Assembly (NCBI GenBank): GCA_019321725.1
Contig: CM033121.1
Coordinates: 7,378,001 to 7,442,000 of the forward strand
Source: Paulownia fortunei
Lineage: Eukaryota; Streptophyta; Magnoliopsida; Lamiales; Paulowniaceae
DNA length: 64,000 nt
Direction: 5' to 3'
Below, in pieces: positions 23,041 to 34,599 of this stretch. Under the pieces are notes generated by a model. That model did no database searches. It was not told the DNA's origin and worked only from the letters and a program-made list of their open reading frames with translations. Position 1 is the first letter of the stretch. The number at the start of each line of letters is the position of its first letter. The position numbers and the translations under genes are program-made.

Positions 23041-23466
23041 ATGTACTACATTGTGAGTAAGTACTTGTTACAAATTTTCATCCTTTCAACTTTTGTTTTT
23101 CAGGCAACAGCATCGGAGAAACGTTTTTGTCTTTTTACATTGAAATATGCGGTTCATGTTGTCAATAATCTTCCTCCAAATTCTCCATCATTATTGTTGC
23201 ATTGTGCATCAGGGAATGACGATTTAGGAAACCATACGCTTACTGCAAATCAGGATTTTCATTTTGATTTCTGTATTAATTTTAAAACCTTATTCTTCTG
23301 CCATCTTTGGTGGAATGGGAAAAACATTGCTTTTGATGTTTATAGTTATACATGGCCTACGCAATGATGTGTTGATGGAGTATGTTATTGGGCAGCAAAA
23401 AGTGATGGTATATACCACTCAAAACATTATCCTCCAAAGGATTTAACAAAAGAGTATAATTGGTAA
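23041..23466 (+). pseudogene. Self-incompatibility S1-like (SPH) gene, copy 2, truncated by a nonsense mutation
   Basis: The first 103 codons give the same protein as SPH copy 1, including the signal peptide and the HLWWNG motif. Lys104 is changed to Thr, and codon 109 CGA (Arg) has become TGA at 23365-23367, so translation stops after 108 residues instead of 141. Reading through the stop, the rest of the frame stays open to a TAA at the position matching copy 1, and it still encodes the CVDGVCYW end. The truncated product lacks the two C-terminal cysteines needed for the family fold. The change fits a CpG-type C-to-T transition. It is probably a young pseudogene, although the promoter and most of the coding region are unchanged. 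Confidence 0.85.
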
Positions 23467-23989
23467 GAGAAAACTTCTCAATACATGGTTCGAAGTGCTT
23501 TTCCCAATCAAGATGGTAAAATTGATATTCCTTTGTTAAGTTCTGAGGTTGTAATTTCAGAATTCAATTGCATTTAATAAAATCGGATTTCTATTTTTGT
23601 GATTATTTTTATATAAGCAATAAATTTCTCCATCTGGCATTTTTTAATTATTTTACAAATACGATTTGTCCGTTTGTCGTGTATTTATGGTCAGTGACTT
23701 ACATAATTTGTAGATCAGTTTTTCTTTTTCTAGATTCTCTAATAACATTGAATTTTGTAATATCAATACATCACTTTTTAATAACATTGAATTTTGTAAT
23801 ATCAATACATCACTTTTTCATAAAGAGAAAAATAGCATTGAATTTTGTGGTTGAATGATGTATGAATTTTGGCTTCTTGTGTGTGATGTTTATCTACGGT
23901 AGTGGTGTGAGAAAAGTGTGATTGGGGAAAAAAAATGACTAGTAGCTTTTATTATAAAGAAATGTAGTAGTAGGAAATTGAAATAGAGT

Positions 23990-24105
23990 GAACAAAATTT
24001 TGCAAAAAGAAAGCAAAAGTTACTCTGCTAACCAAATAATTGTCTTCTAACGGAAATATGACCATCAATTCTCGTGCCCCTTGTCCATTTTTTCTAGTAA
24101 TTTCT
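23990..24105. repeat. Local repeat family, module P1, copy 6
   Basis: It contains gtgaacaaaattttgcaaaa, actctgctaaccaaataatt and gccccttgtccattttttct, the counterpart of 13385-13520 in the first SPH block. It breaks off before the aaatttgcagg landmark. Confidence 0.6.
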
Positions 24106-24782
24106 TGTATGATGATGATTCATCTTCTTCACCCGATAAGATTTCGGGTCAGGAGGAGCACACCCAAAAAATAAATTATAAAAAAAATAATACATATGAC
24201 AATCTTTATGTGTCAATAGCCAGGAATCCAAAAAAGAGCGGCAAATGATAATGAGAAAAGGCACCTCGTCTGGATGGGAGGTGCTGTTGAGGAACCTTCT
24301 TGAATACATGCATAATCAATAGACTTATTTTTATTTTTTTTGTCAAAAAAACTCTGTACCTACATGGAAAATTTGGCGTAAACCCCTACTTATTTATTAA
24401 ATATCTTTATAGACATATCTATATAACACATAAAATTTTAGATTTTTTATGGATGTCAAACTAATTTTTTAAATTTAATGCTCTAATAATTTTCAAAAGC
24501 ATCATGTAAATAATTAATAATATATCTGTAAATTTCAACTTTCTTCAATTTATAAACATTTGTCAAACATATATAGTGTATACTTTTTATACTTTCATAG
24601 TCTTAGAAAATTCAGCTTACATAAACAAAATATTGCAAAGAATAAACTGAAACTTGATTGTTTATGGTCTTTCTTGTACAACTGAATAAAACTTACCTAA
24701 GATTTAATATGCAAATCGATTGATTAATTACTTACACTAGGAGATATATTAAAGAAAAGTTCTATACATGGAGATATATTAC

Positions 24783-24784
<2 letters not shown>

Positions 24785-24822
<38 letters not shown>
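24785..24822. repeat. (AT)n microsatellite
   Basis: An uninterrupted TA dinucleotide run of nearly 40 bp. It lies at the right edge of the second SPH duplication block. Confidence 0.9.
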
Positions 24823-24826
<4 letters not shown>

Positions 24827-26647
24827 GTTTTTCTGTTTCTTTGTTTTTTTGGGTTTTTGGTTTTTGTTGGTGTTATGTGATTCAACCCCTGCGTCTTTTT
24901 TTTTTTCTTCCTCACCTTCACAATCTCATTCATTCATTCATTTTTACAACTATAATATTTCATTCATTCTCATTTTGTTTCATTCATTCATTCTGTTTAT
25001 TCATTTTTTACAATTACAATAACAAAGCATACGGCTTTCTGAATGTAGATGATGATACTTTAAAATAGCTCGGGCAGGCTCTCTTCTTCGAAAAGAGGAG
25101 TTCGGTTTGGTTATTAATAGATCAGGACGGAGGCTGCTAACTCAGGGGATTCTTTGTCGATAGAAGGCATTCGCACCACTATTCTTGAACAACTTAGAGT
25201 CGTCGTCTATGTTATAGGATAACAAGATGGTTAGACACTATAGTGTAGTGTCTCTAGAAATATAGAAAAGAATAGAATCTAGAAGAACCCGGAGTACCGA
25301 ACGACTGTTGATCCCCTTTGTTACATCCCCATGTCCCCCGTGTGGATGAATCCTATCGATGGAATAGAATAATTAAGTCATACCTTTCCACCCTTTTATC
25401 TAATTCCCTAGTTTTGCACTTTCATAAATAGATTTGATCTTGATCGATTCAATTAAGGTATAGTGTTTGTTCTATATTTCATTTTCATGTGGAAACGTAA
25501 AAAAAACTAGAGCAAACATATAATAACTGATTCAAAATTGTAACCACACACTTTTATTCATTCTCATTTCATTTCATCCATTCTGTTTATGCATACAATT
25601 CAAACATTCTTTATGGTTTGTTTGTAATGCTACATCGTATATCATTTTGAATCAGAATATATATCAAATTTCAGACATTCATTTCATTTCAGAGTAGGAT
25701 TTGAAGAACTAGGAGACCTTCCAATATATCACCCGTTGTTGTCGCTGGAAAGTTGGTCTTGATAGATTGAGACGAGAGTTAGGGAGAGAATATGGGTTTG
25801 TGATTGAGTTTGAGTTGTGGCCTTGGTTGTGAGGGAATAAAAATAAGGAGAAAGCCTAAGACAGTAGTCCCAATTCTATCGTTGTGCAACTCGTTTTCTA
25901 TTTTTTTTATAAATAGTCGGGTAGTATTTTACTATCCGATACTTGACCTGACCTTTTTAATACCGGGTTTCGAGTTATCCAAAACTTGAGTTTTTTCTAA
26001 ATTAACAGTCTATCCGATCGGACCGGGGTTGGGACTCGAAAAACCCAACCCAAATGCTTATCCCTAATTAGTGCAACCCAATTAAGGAAATAGAAACAAA
26101 CAAGTGATAAATACCAGCTATAATAAGTGCATGCAAGTGGTGCAACATAGCTGATTTACATTCCAAATCTTTTTTTCGCCAAAAAAATAGATGAAACTGA
26201 TTTGAAAGGCTGGGAAGAAATAGATATAAAAAAAATGAACTTTTACCTAAAACACCAAATATAAAATCTAATTGTAGGTTCAAAATTACCATAATAAATG
26301 ATGATTGAAGTTGAGTGAGGAGTTATACATTAAAAGTTTTCAAATACAAAATGCCCCTTTTCATGGATCAGAAATGCATGATTTATATTAGAAATGACTG
26401 GTGATAAAAAATTTATAACATAGAATTTAATTGCCCATTATAGAAATCAAATGCATTTAATTGAAACGACATTTTAACTAATGATTACCCAAGCCTTTTT
26501 ATGCATAAAAGATGTACATTAGGGCAACAAAAGGGAGAGGAAAAAATTATGTTAGAGTATTTGCAATTTTCCCTCCAAATCTTGTAATTGATTATCATGA
26601 GCATGGTACATGTAAGTTTCCGGTAAAATATTATTTGCTAACGGGGA
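24823..26647. other. Intergenic region with a moderately GC-richer island
   Basis: No gene is recognised. 24900-25020 holds CATTCATT-type simple repeats. 25060-25390 is noticeably less AT-rich than its surroundings and has the look of inserted organellar DNA, but I cannot identify a source. 25900-26070 has CCGATC/GGGTT-rich sequence resembling the subterminal part of a hAT-like element (aacccaacccaaatgctta), without a second end. Confidence 0.35.
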
Positions 26648-27327
26648 TGCATCCTAATGTGGTATAGGTTAGGATGGACCTGCGTAGCTCGAGTTATGAA
26701 TAAGAAACTAATGTGATGTAGGTCAGGTCGGACCTGCATAATTCCGGCTATAGGGAAGGAGTTAATGTGATGTAGGTCAGTTCGGGAAGAAGGGTTTAAG
26801 GTGTAGATTGACAGAAGACTCTCATCTATGGTGTGGAAGCTTGGTAAACAGATGTATTAGCTCAGTACACGGGCTCTGAGAGTGGCATGACCTGTTAAGC
26901 ATTTTGTAAGTGTATCTAGCATTGGGAAGCTTATCGACCTCCAAGTCGGGCAGGTTCACGCAGAAAATTAGGATAAAAATATTATGTTTAGAAAAGAACA
27001 GGGAATCTTTTTAGAGTAAATTAGAAAATATGAATACATATACAGTAATCTATTACAATAAATTGAGGTTTGAAATCTCTCTTTTGCCCTTATTTTGTAT
27101 CTGTAAATAAGAAAATTCATGGCATATCACAGGTTACACTTTTTATATCTGAAACATATATATTTACCTATTTTTTATTTTTTCTAAGAAAATATCCACT
27201 GACTTGAGCATCGGAGTTCTTACAACAGGCCACTCTGGCGTCTTGTGTAGGTGATCCAGTTAGGGGAAGAAGAGCAAAAGCAGCAGATTGGTACTTGGGG
27301 TACACCTTCTCCAATTAGTGTATAACA
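26648..27327 (+). mobile_element. 5' LTR of Tat-lineage Ty3/gypsy element
   Basis: About 680 bp repeated directly at 42088-42769. The left edge is approximate (start near TGCATCC); the right edge is ATAACA at 27327. Its 5' part carries a ~54-bp tandem repeat (aatgtgatgtaggtcaggtc units). By eye the two LTRs differ at many sites, more than one in ten, so the insertion is old. Confidence 0.85.
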
Positions 27328-27330
27328 ATT

Positions 27331-27347
27331 TGGCACCGTCTGTGGGA
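27331..27347 (+). promoter_or_regulatory. Primer binding site of the Ty3/gypsy element
   Basis: TGGCACCGTCTGTGGGA lies 3 bp inside the 5' LTR. It matches the TGGCGCCGTCTGTGGGA-type site common in plant gypsy elements, with G to A at the fifth position. The priming tRNA is not assigned here. Confidence 0.7.
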
Positions 27348-27373
27348 ACATTTGTCAGTTAAGGCGAGACAAA

Positions 27374-28580
27374 TGGCAGGAAAAAGAATTCTGGGCGAAG
27401 GAATATCCAATGAAGCTCCATTACCAATTGTCTGGCGCAATCATTATCCGGAGGTCTAGAAGTGGGGGGAGAATGATAGTCCAACCCCAGTAATACCTGG
27501 AGTTCTATCGCTTCAAACCATGCAGGCACTCTGTGTAAATTTGGTTCCAGAATTTGGAGTAGAAAATGTCAGCCAGCTTACTATGGAGCAATTGGCAAGT
27601 CTGATCACAACTACCGTGGATGTAGCCTTAAGAAGGAGGGAGGCTAATCCACCACTACCACCACAAGTACCGAAAAAGCCACTCTGCCCTGAGAGGTTGA
27701 AAGAGAGTCATACAGGGGAATGCTGGAGTAAAACACTAATAAAAGAACCAGATTTGTCGGAAAAGTTAGAAGATTTGCATAATGAGTTGAAAGAGATGAA
27801 GATGAAAATGGCGGGAAGGAATATGGTGATTAAAAGAATAATTCCTTTTGCTGAGGAAATAACGATGGATGACCTACCAGCCAACTTTAGGTTATTAAAT
27901 TATGAGTATGATGGTACTACTAACCCATAAGAATATCTATGTAGGTTCAAAAACTCAGCTCTCTTGCACAGATATTCCGATGGGGTTAAGTGTAGAGTAT
28001 TATTGACTACCCTATTGAAATCAGGCCAACAATGGTTTAGTCAGTTACCCCCCAGTTCAATCAACTCTTTTGATGAGTTTAGTTTTGCCTTTTTACATTA
28101 ATTTGCAAGTTCTCAGAAATACCAAAAAACGTCGCTAACTTTGTTCAATATAATGCAAAAAGACAATGAAGCCCTGCGAAGCTATATAAAAAGATTTACA
28201 ACTGCTGCTTTAAGAGGTACTTTCTAATACCCTGGCCCAAGGTTTGCAAGATGGGGAGTTTTTTAGATCGTTGGCTAAGAAATCAGCCAACAAGTTTTGA
28301 TGACCTGCTAGCACGAGCTGAAAAATATATCAACATGGAAGAAGTTCAGTGGATGAAAAAATAAGGAGGAGATAAAAAAGAGATCGAAGAGAGTCTGGAA
28401 AGGAAGTAGGAAGGTTTATCAGAAAATTAAAAAAGGATGAGCGACCTCTTTTGTCTACACCTGGAGAACCCAGGCAATACACTCCTTGGTGGCCCCAATA
28501 GTGCATATCTTGATGGTTATTGTGAAACATAAGGGGTTAAAATGGCCGTATAATCACTCATCAGCACCAACCAAACAAGT
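27374..28580 (+). pseudogene. Ty3/gypsy gag, degenerate, 5' and central part
   Basis: The frame starts MAGKRILGEG at 27374. It continues through VSQLTMEQLASLITT and FAEEITMDDLPANFRLLNYE, then the gag core with RVLLTTLLKSGQQWFSQLPP, SINSFDEFSFAFLH, EALRSYIKRFTTAALR and DLLARAEKYINMEEVQW. Several in-frame stops break it (for example after TTNP, and in the TF*YP region) and there is at least one frameshift. The order and spacing match the capsid domain of plant Tat-lineage gypsy elements. The tail VAPIVHILMVI at about 28486-28580 is the segment before the zinc-knuckle-like region, and there an unrelated insertion interrupts the gene. The gag tail resumes at 32183. Confidence 0.88.
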
Positions 28581-31500
28581 CAACTTCTATAGCTGTGTTT
28601 ATAAGGTTATAATCGATGGGCTCCAGTTACCTTACAATACAAAATCATTTGAGGATCTCAAGGCACTGGTTGAATAGGAAGTGATGAAAAGAAAAAGGAG
28701 GAACAAGTAAAACCAATATTACCATGTATATTGTTACACTTGCCATCAATGCATCTTTCAAAAGAAAAATAACTCCTTAGTACTCGCAGAGACAAGTCTG
28801 TTTCCTTTTTAAGATATACTTCATTTGTTTTCTACTTTTCTGGTCCTTTGAGGACAATTGTTACATAAATCAAATTTAATCTTAATTAGTGTATCTAGTA
28901 AATCACATTATTTCATTCGAGTTATATCTTGCTTACAAGATGTACCCAAGTCCCTGGAGGTTGGAAGCTATTTCAGTGTGGTTAAATATGATTCCATCTT
29001 TTACATCAGATTAAGGTCAAATAGCCAATGTAGTCTAATATTTCATACTCTTTATTCCCCATTCTTTTTTGTCTAATATTCCACATAATTGTTCATTGTA
29101 TAAGAACAAACAACCAGCCCTGAAATAGTATGCCACAAACTTCCTCGACTCGCTTTGCATTTATGCAAAAATCACATATATTCTGATTTACCCAATATTA
29201 TTATTTCTATTATTCCTTTCTCAAATCAGGCCTCCTTCAATTTGGGTAAGTGAAGGCATCACAACTGATAGATGTTGTATTAAACATTTAAAACAAAACA
29301 TTAATATAGTGAAATCACTATATTCCATAATAACACCTCATTAGTAATAGCACGACATACACAAGACAAATAGAACGTTTTGAAACCACCAAAGTTGAAT
29401 TAGTAACATATAAATCAGTGAGAACTTCATGTATGCAGAGCAAGAGTCAAGTAGGATAGAAAAGAAAAAAATTATATGAGATCCAAGAGTACAAAGTTTC
29501 TAACACAGACATAATAATAAGATAAAAAAAGAGAAGAAAATCGAGGGAGTACCAAGTGAACCAAAGATAATAGCAGCCTGATTCTAATTTCACACAAGTG
29601 GAGGTTGAGAGTGTAAAAGAGACTTACGAGAAGATATAAACCCTCGATCGAGTGTTTGGTAGTGTTTGGGCATGAGAATAACCAGCTAAGTGGGAACAAT
29701 TATTGTGTTTGGCAAATATTCAACTCGTTCTGGTCAGTACTAGTTTGACATTGACCGGCATAAGTTCAAAAAATTACAAATTATATAACTACTTAATTAG
29801 CTATCTCAGGTTGTGTCCAGATACATGTAATAAAGTGAAACAACAAATGGATAGACAAGAGTCTAATGTTGTTATTAGAATACCCATGCCAAACATTTCC
29901 TTATTCATCTCAGGTGGCACACACAATATCTCAAGACCTAGAAAATATTTTTCTGAACTACAGTTACCAAGCCGAAGCAAAGTCAAATCCTTTTCAAACA
30001 AACCCTTGATATCACTAAGAATCTACAACCGATAATGGTCCAATTTATAAATTTCCTAAACTAAGCCGACTGTAATAGTTTTCCGGTAATAACCTAAACT
30101 GGTTTTGGTGTAGACAAATGAACAGGTTGTTTGTATTACATTTTTTTCCTTGTCCAAGCTAGTCGAGACCATAATAAGGTATCATTGCCATCCAGCATTA
30201 TACAAGTTGAGAAAATGAAGGAGTTGATGAAATGGTGAATTACAGCTACATAAATATATTTTTTTCTCTATAAAACCTAATATACACAAATTACACAAAG
30301 TTGGTTCAAGTACTCCAATCATAAAAAAGACAGTACAAATTAGACAATTTTTATTTAGTATCATGCAACCAAACAATTTTGCAATGGCCCCAAGATTAAC
30401 TCCAGAATTACAAATTACCAAAAAAGAAAATGTGAAGCCTAAGAGTCTTTGTCCTTCATAACATATTCAGAAACATATTTTGCTTCAAACTTAACACAAA
30501 TATCCAACAATTCAAAGTGCAGAATAGAAGGAAGTATTTCCTTTAAAGAGTGCCTAGAATCCAGTATCCTAAGCCGCAGAAATCGAAAGAAAATCCATAC
30601 AAATCAAGCCACTTGCGCAAATTAGTTCAGAGACGAAGGAAGCAATTACTTTCAATTTAGATAGCAATTTTAACACCCAAACCTGGCGTTAATGGACAAA
30701 CAAAGAGTTGTAGAAATATATATAAATTCATATATATGGCATTGTTGTAACTAGAAGGAACTAATGGAGTAGTCAAATTCAACAAAATATTAGTACAACA
30801 GAAAACATGAATATAAGCCACTCGAATAACTTAGAAGTTGATTCATGAGAAAATCATTAATGAGTTGATATGGCTATGTAGACACCGCGAGTCAGATGTA
30901 GAAAAGCCAAAAATTAGACATCATCATCATCAAATCTTCAAACAAATTTTCTTGAAGTTTAATCTATTTCCACGTACATAATGGACAAACTCATGAATAA
31001 ATCCTATTGCCATAAAAAAGCACAAAAAATTCAATTACTTGGAAGGTTTTGCAATAGGGGTAAGAGCTTCTATATAAAATTGCCTACGAACTTAATTACC
31101 TTGAGTCGTCGATTGGGGAACCTAACCGTCCATTTGATTACTAAAAATTCCTTTTAATGAATGGCAAATGTTTCATTTTCCTATAACCAGATAAGCACTA
31201 TACCCAAAATTGGCAATCATGGTTGAATAGAAGCTCCATAATTAAAGTTCATATAAGGCGTCCCTCAAAAACCAATTATTACTGCATACAACTCCAACAT
31301 TGCTAACTTCAGCAATAAAAGTCTTTTCTGTTTCAAAATCTTGATACTACTCGACTAAATATACATACATATAAGCCCGAACATAACGAAAATGACAAAT
31401 CAAATTAAATGATCTGTTTGCATTAACTCTTGAAAGGATTTCAACAAAAGAATTTAAAACAAAGTGAAGAAATTCACCCTTAAATACATTGTGAAATGAG

Positions 31501-32182
31501 TCAAAGCCGATGGTTCACGTAATTGCATACAATTATGATGCATGGTACCATTGGAGAAGCCAATATATATGGGACAACAGTCTCCGGCATATTTCTAGAT
31601 TAAAGATTAAAGGGGATGGGATTATAGATAAAAATCGCATTAGGAGAATTATGGGAACCAAATTTAATGGAAAATTTTAGATATTGAGTTTTTGTTGTTT
31701 GGTATTTAACAAGTTCATATCCAAATATTGGTATGAAGGATGTCCATAGGCTGGGGCCAGGGAGTTGTCTAGAAGTCCAGCCCAATTAATCGATGAGTGG
31801 ATTCAGTATGATGGATTTGGGTTGATTTTAAAGCCCTGTTATTTGTTTAGTGTGAAAGAATATGCCCGTAAAAAAGATGAATATTTCATCCCCAAAAAAA
31901 GATGGATTTCAATTCATTGGAGAATTGTCCAAGGACATGTTTGGGTTTGGTTGGACTAAACTCATAATCAAACCCTACAAAGTGCTCCACCAATTGCAAA
32001 GAAAATTCAAATTTGAACTTAGTTTTGCAATTGTCCTAAGATCTGGCCCATCCCAAACCATTGTAACGTTAAAAAAACATTCAAAGCAGTGATAAAAATA
32101 AATTTTCAAAGTAAAAATAGAAAAAAAATTCATTTTCTTTTATGAGTCATAGTTTAAAGATAAGAGCTAAGCTGTAACCGCA
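28581..32182. mobile_element. Unidentified ~3.6-kb insertion inside gag
   Basis: The gag reading is clear up to SAPTKQ at about 28580 and resumes with FHNMYGHITEEY at about 32183, so the intervening 3.6 kb was inserted. A short direct repeat acaa flanks the inferred junctions (28576-28579 and near 32184). The left end holds a frame reading VYKVIIDGLQLPYNTKSF, then EDLKALVE and EVMKRKRRNK, which looks like protein-coding sequence but which I do not recognise. The rest is AT-rich with no recognisable transposase, LTR pair or terminal inverted repeat. Confidence 0.6.
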
Positions 32183-32420
32183 TAGACAAAATCTAATATA
32201 TTTTATGTTTTTCACAATATGTATGGGCATATAACAGAAGAATATCGGTATTTTGAAATATGAGATAGAAAGGATTATAAGAAAGGGGTGGCTAGATGAT
32301 TGGATTAAGGAGGATGAGGAGAAGAAAATGACTGAATGGAAAAAAGCTCGGCCTACCTAGATAGAGAGGGACACTAAAGAGGAAAAAACTGGAGCAACAC
32401 CTAAAGAAAACCATCTCAGG
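32183..32420 (+). pseudogene. Ty3/gypsy gag C-terminal part (zinc-knuckle-like region)
   Basis: FHNMYGHITEEYRYFEI, then YEIERIIRKGWLDDWI, corresponds to the FHxDYGHTTEECR.LK.EIERLIRRG segment that ends plant gypsy gag. The knuckle cysteines are replaced (Y where C is expected in EEC). It is separated from the rest of gag by the 3.6-kb insertion. Confidence 0.75.
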
Positions 32421-32439
32421 CTCCAAGGGGTTTCATCCA

Positions 32440-32960
32440 GATGATAGTAGGGGGCCTATAGATGGGAACTCCAACTGAACTAGGAATGCATATGCCCGAC
32501 CTACTCCAGAAAGTGCAAGAGGAGATGTCCATAAAATTAACGAAGGTCGGACAATTCAATTCGATCCCCATAATGTGAGAGCATTGCAGGGACCACATAA
32601 TGATGCACTAATCATCACTGCAACCGTGGCTAACTTTGGTGTGGCCAGAGTAATGGTTGACACAGATAGCTCGATTGATGTCTTATTCTATAAAGCATAT
32701 AAAAAATAGAACTGGATATAGCATTGCAGCCAGTGGAGATAGCCTTGTTTGGTTTTGGCTGGGGAGTGATAGATCCCATGGGTCAGGTCATCTTACCAGT
32801 ATCCTTAGGTACTTAGCCCATGCGTAAGACTAGAATGGTTAAATGTTTTGTGGTTGACTTTTTTTCTGCGTATAACATCATCTTATGAAGACCTTCATTC
32901 AATACCTTCCAAGCAGTGGTGTCTACCTTTCACATGAAATTGAAATTCCCTATGGATGAA
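32440..32960 (+). pseudogene. Ty3/gypsy aspartic protease, degenerate
   Basis: The sequence reads HNDALIITATVANFGVARVM followed by VDTDSSIDVLFYKAY at about 32600-32700. The catalytic motif is DTD where the family has DTG, and stops follow shortly after. It sits between gag and reverse transcriptase, as expected for the Ty3/gypsy order. Confidence 0.8.
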
Positions 32961-33006
32961 GGGATAGAAAAAGTAGAAGGGGATCAATGCTCAGCTAAGA
33001 GATGTT

Positions 33007-34090
33007 ATGTGGAAGCTGTCAAGAAAGCTGAGCAGAAAAAAAACTAAAAGAGAACAAAATGAAGAAGAGGAGACCCCGCTAAAAGTTATGAAAAGAAATA
33101 GAGCAGAAAGGCCTTCAGTTGAACAAGAGCATTTGCTGCCAAATGAGGAATTGATTAATATAGAACTGATGCTAGGGGATGTGACCAAAACTACTAGGAT
33201 GGGCACACAATTGAGTCCGAAATTGGCAGATAGAATGACTCACTTCTTAAGAAGCAATATTGATATCTTCGAATGGATTGTGCATGACCTAGAAGGAATT
33301 GATCCAGGTGTGGTAGTATATCACTTTAATGTTGACCTAGCATGCAAACCTGTTAAATAGAAGAAGGGACATTTTAGGCCTAAGAAGGATAAGGTTATCC
33401 AAAAGGAGGTAAAGAAATTGCTGGAGGCTGGGGATATCAAAGATATCCAATTCCGAGAATGGTTGTCAAACATTGTCTTGGTCCCAAAAATGGAAGAAAA
33501 ATGGATAATGTGCATTGATTTTCGAGATTTAAATAAAGTTTGTCCTAAAGATCATTATCCGTTGCCACAAATAAACCAGTTGGTTGACTCTACCTCGGGG
33601 TGTGAGCTGTTAGGCATGATAGATGCTTCACACGGGTACTACCAGATCATGTTGGCACCTGAAGATCATAAGAAAGTAAGTTTTATAACTTCCACAGGGA
33701 CTTATTATTATGTGGTTATGCCTTTTGGACTAAAAAATGCAGAGGCTACATATCACAGGCTGGTAGATAGAATGTTCAAATAATAGCTCGGGCAAAACAT
33801 GGAGGTCTACATGGATGATATGCTGATAAAAGGTACAAAGGTTGAAACTATTGTTGCTGACTTGGCAGAAGCCTTTGGAGTCTTTAAGGGGTATGGTATG
33901 AAACTTAATCATTCTAAATGTGCTTTTAGGGTTAGGCTTGGTAAATTCCTGGGCTATATAGTAACCGAGAGAGGTATAGAGGTGAACCCTAAGAAAGTAA
34001 AGGCAATGCAGAATATGGCTCATCCAAAAAGTATCAACAAGGTTCAACAACTCACTGGTAGGATAGCAGTTTATATCCAGATCGGCTGAG
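33007..34090 (+). pseudogene. Ty3/gypsy reverse transcriptase, degenerate
   Basis: The RT blocks are in order: a degraded WL(S/A)NIVLVPKMEEKWIM block, then DFRDLNKVCPKDHYPLPQI (about 33517-33575), ELLGMIDASHGYYQIML, VMPFGLKNAEATYHRLVDRM, the active-site YMDD at 33808-33819, and KLNHSKCAFRVRLGKFLGYI. The residue pattern is that of the Tat lineage (CPKDxYPLP, GLKNAxATYxRLV, MEVYxDDMLxK). In-frame stops at 33358-33360 and 33781-33783 prevent a continuous polyprotein. Confidence 0.93.
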
Positions 34091-34096
34091 AGAAGT

Positions 34097-34369
34097 TTGC
34101 CTTTCTTCAAAATCCTGAGGAAGGCTATCAAGTTCCAATTGACTGAGCAATGGAAGAGGGCTTTTGATGAATCAAAAAACTTCTTAGCTAAGCTACCCCT
34201 GTTGATCAAACCTGTACAAGGTGAAAGGCTATATGTATATCTATCAGTAGGAGAATCAGTCATTAGCTCAGTGCTATTAAGAGATAAAGGAGCTCAGCAT
34301 AAACCTATTTACTACGTAAGCAAATTGCTGAGAGGGGCGGAAACTAAATATCCAAAAATAGAAAAATAA
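34097..34369 (+). pseudogene. Ty3/gypsy RNase H, degenerate
   Basis: MPFFKILRKAIKFQLTEQW, AFDESKNFLAKLPLLIKP and YVYLSVGESVISSVLLRD, then HKPIYYVSKLLRGAETKYP, match the connection and RNase H region after plant gypsy RT. The catalytic pattern is eroded and a stop follows at 34367-34369, after which the frame continues with further stops. Confidence 0.88.
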
Positions 34370-34599
34370 GGATTAACCTTAGTAACGACTGTCAGACGAC
34401 TTTGACCATACTTCTTATCATATAAGATAGTAGTCCAAACTAACCTACCATTAAGACAGGTGCTAATAAACAAAAAACTTTAGGTCGGATGGTTAAATAG
34501 ATAGTAGAGATGAGCGAATATGACATAAATTACCAGCCAAGAATGGTTATCAAGGTACAGGCCTTGGCAGATTTTTTGCAGAAAATAGCACCTACTGAT

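Larger units (their letters stand above)
21868..24790. repeat. SPH-containing duplication block, copy 2
   Basis: It is a direct duplicate of 11300-13645, essentially identical up to about 23350 and clearly diverged beyond. It carries a tandem duplication of about 40 bp at 23740-23820 (taataacattgaattttgta unit twice) and about 570 bp of extra sequence at 24133-24700 that copy 1 lacks. The shared right end (acactaggagatatatta, tacatggagatatattac) leads into an AT microsatellite at 24785-24822. Confidence 0.9.

Noticed and set aside
24724..25068. Frames with YIYIYIYIY or serine/phenylalanine-rich runs
   Set aside because: They are produced by the (AT)n microsatellite and CATTCATT simple repeats.
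29703..30035. 110-codon plus-strand frame and a minus-strand frame at 29801-30001 with LRLGNCSSEKYFLGLEIL
   Set aside because: The LRR-like look is too weak and too short to support a gene; it lies in the unidentified insertion and is mentioned there only as unresolved sequence.
33730..34263. 177-codon minus-strand frame
   Set aside because: It is the reverse side of reverse transcriptase and RNase H; it has no domain of its own.
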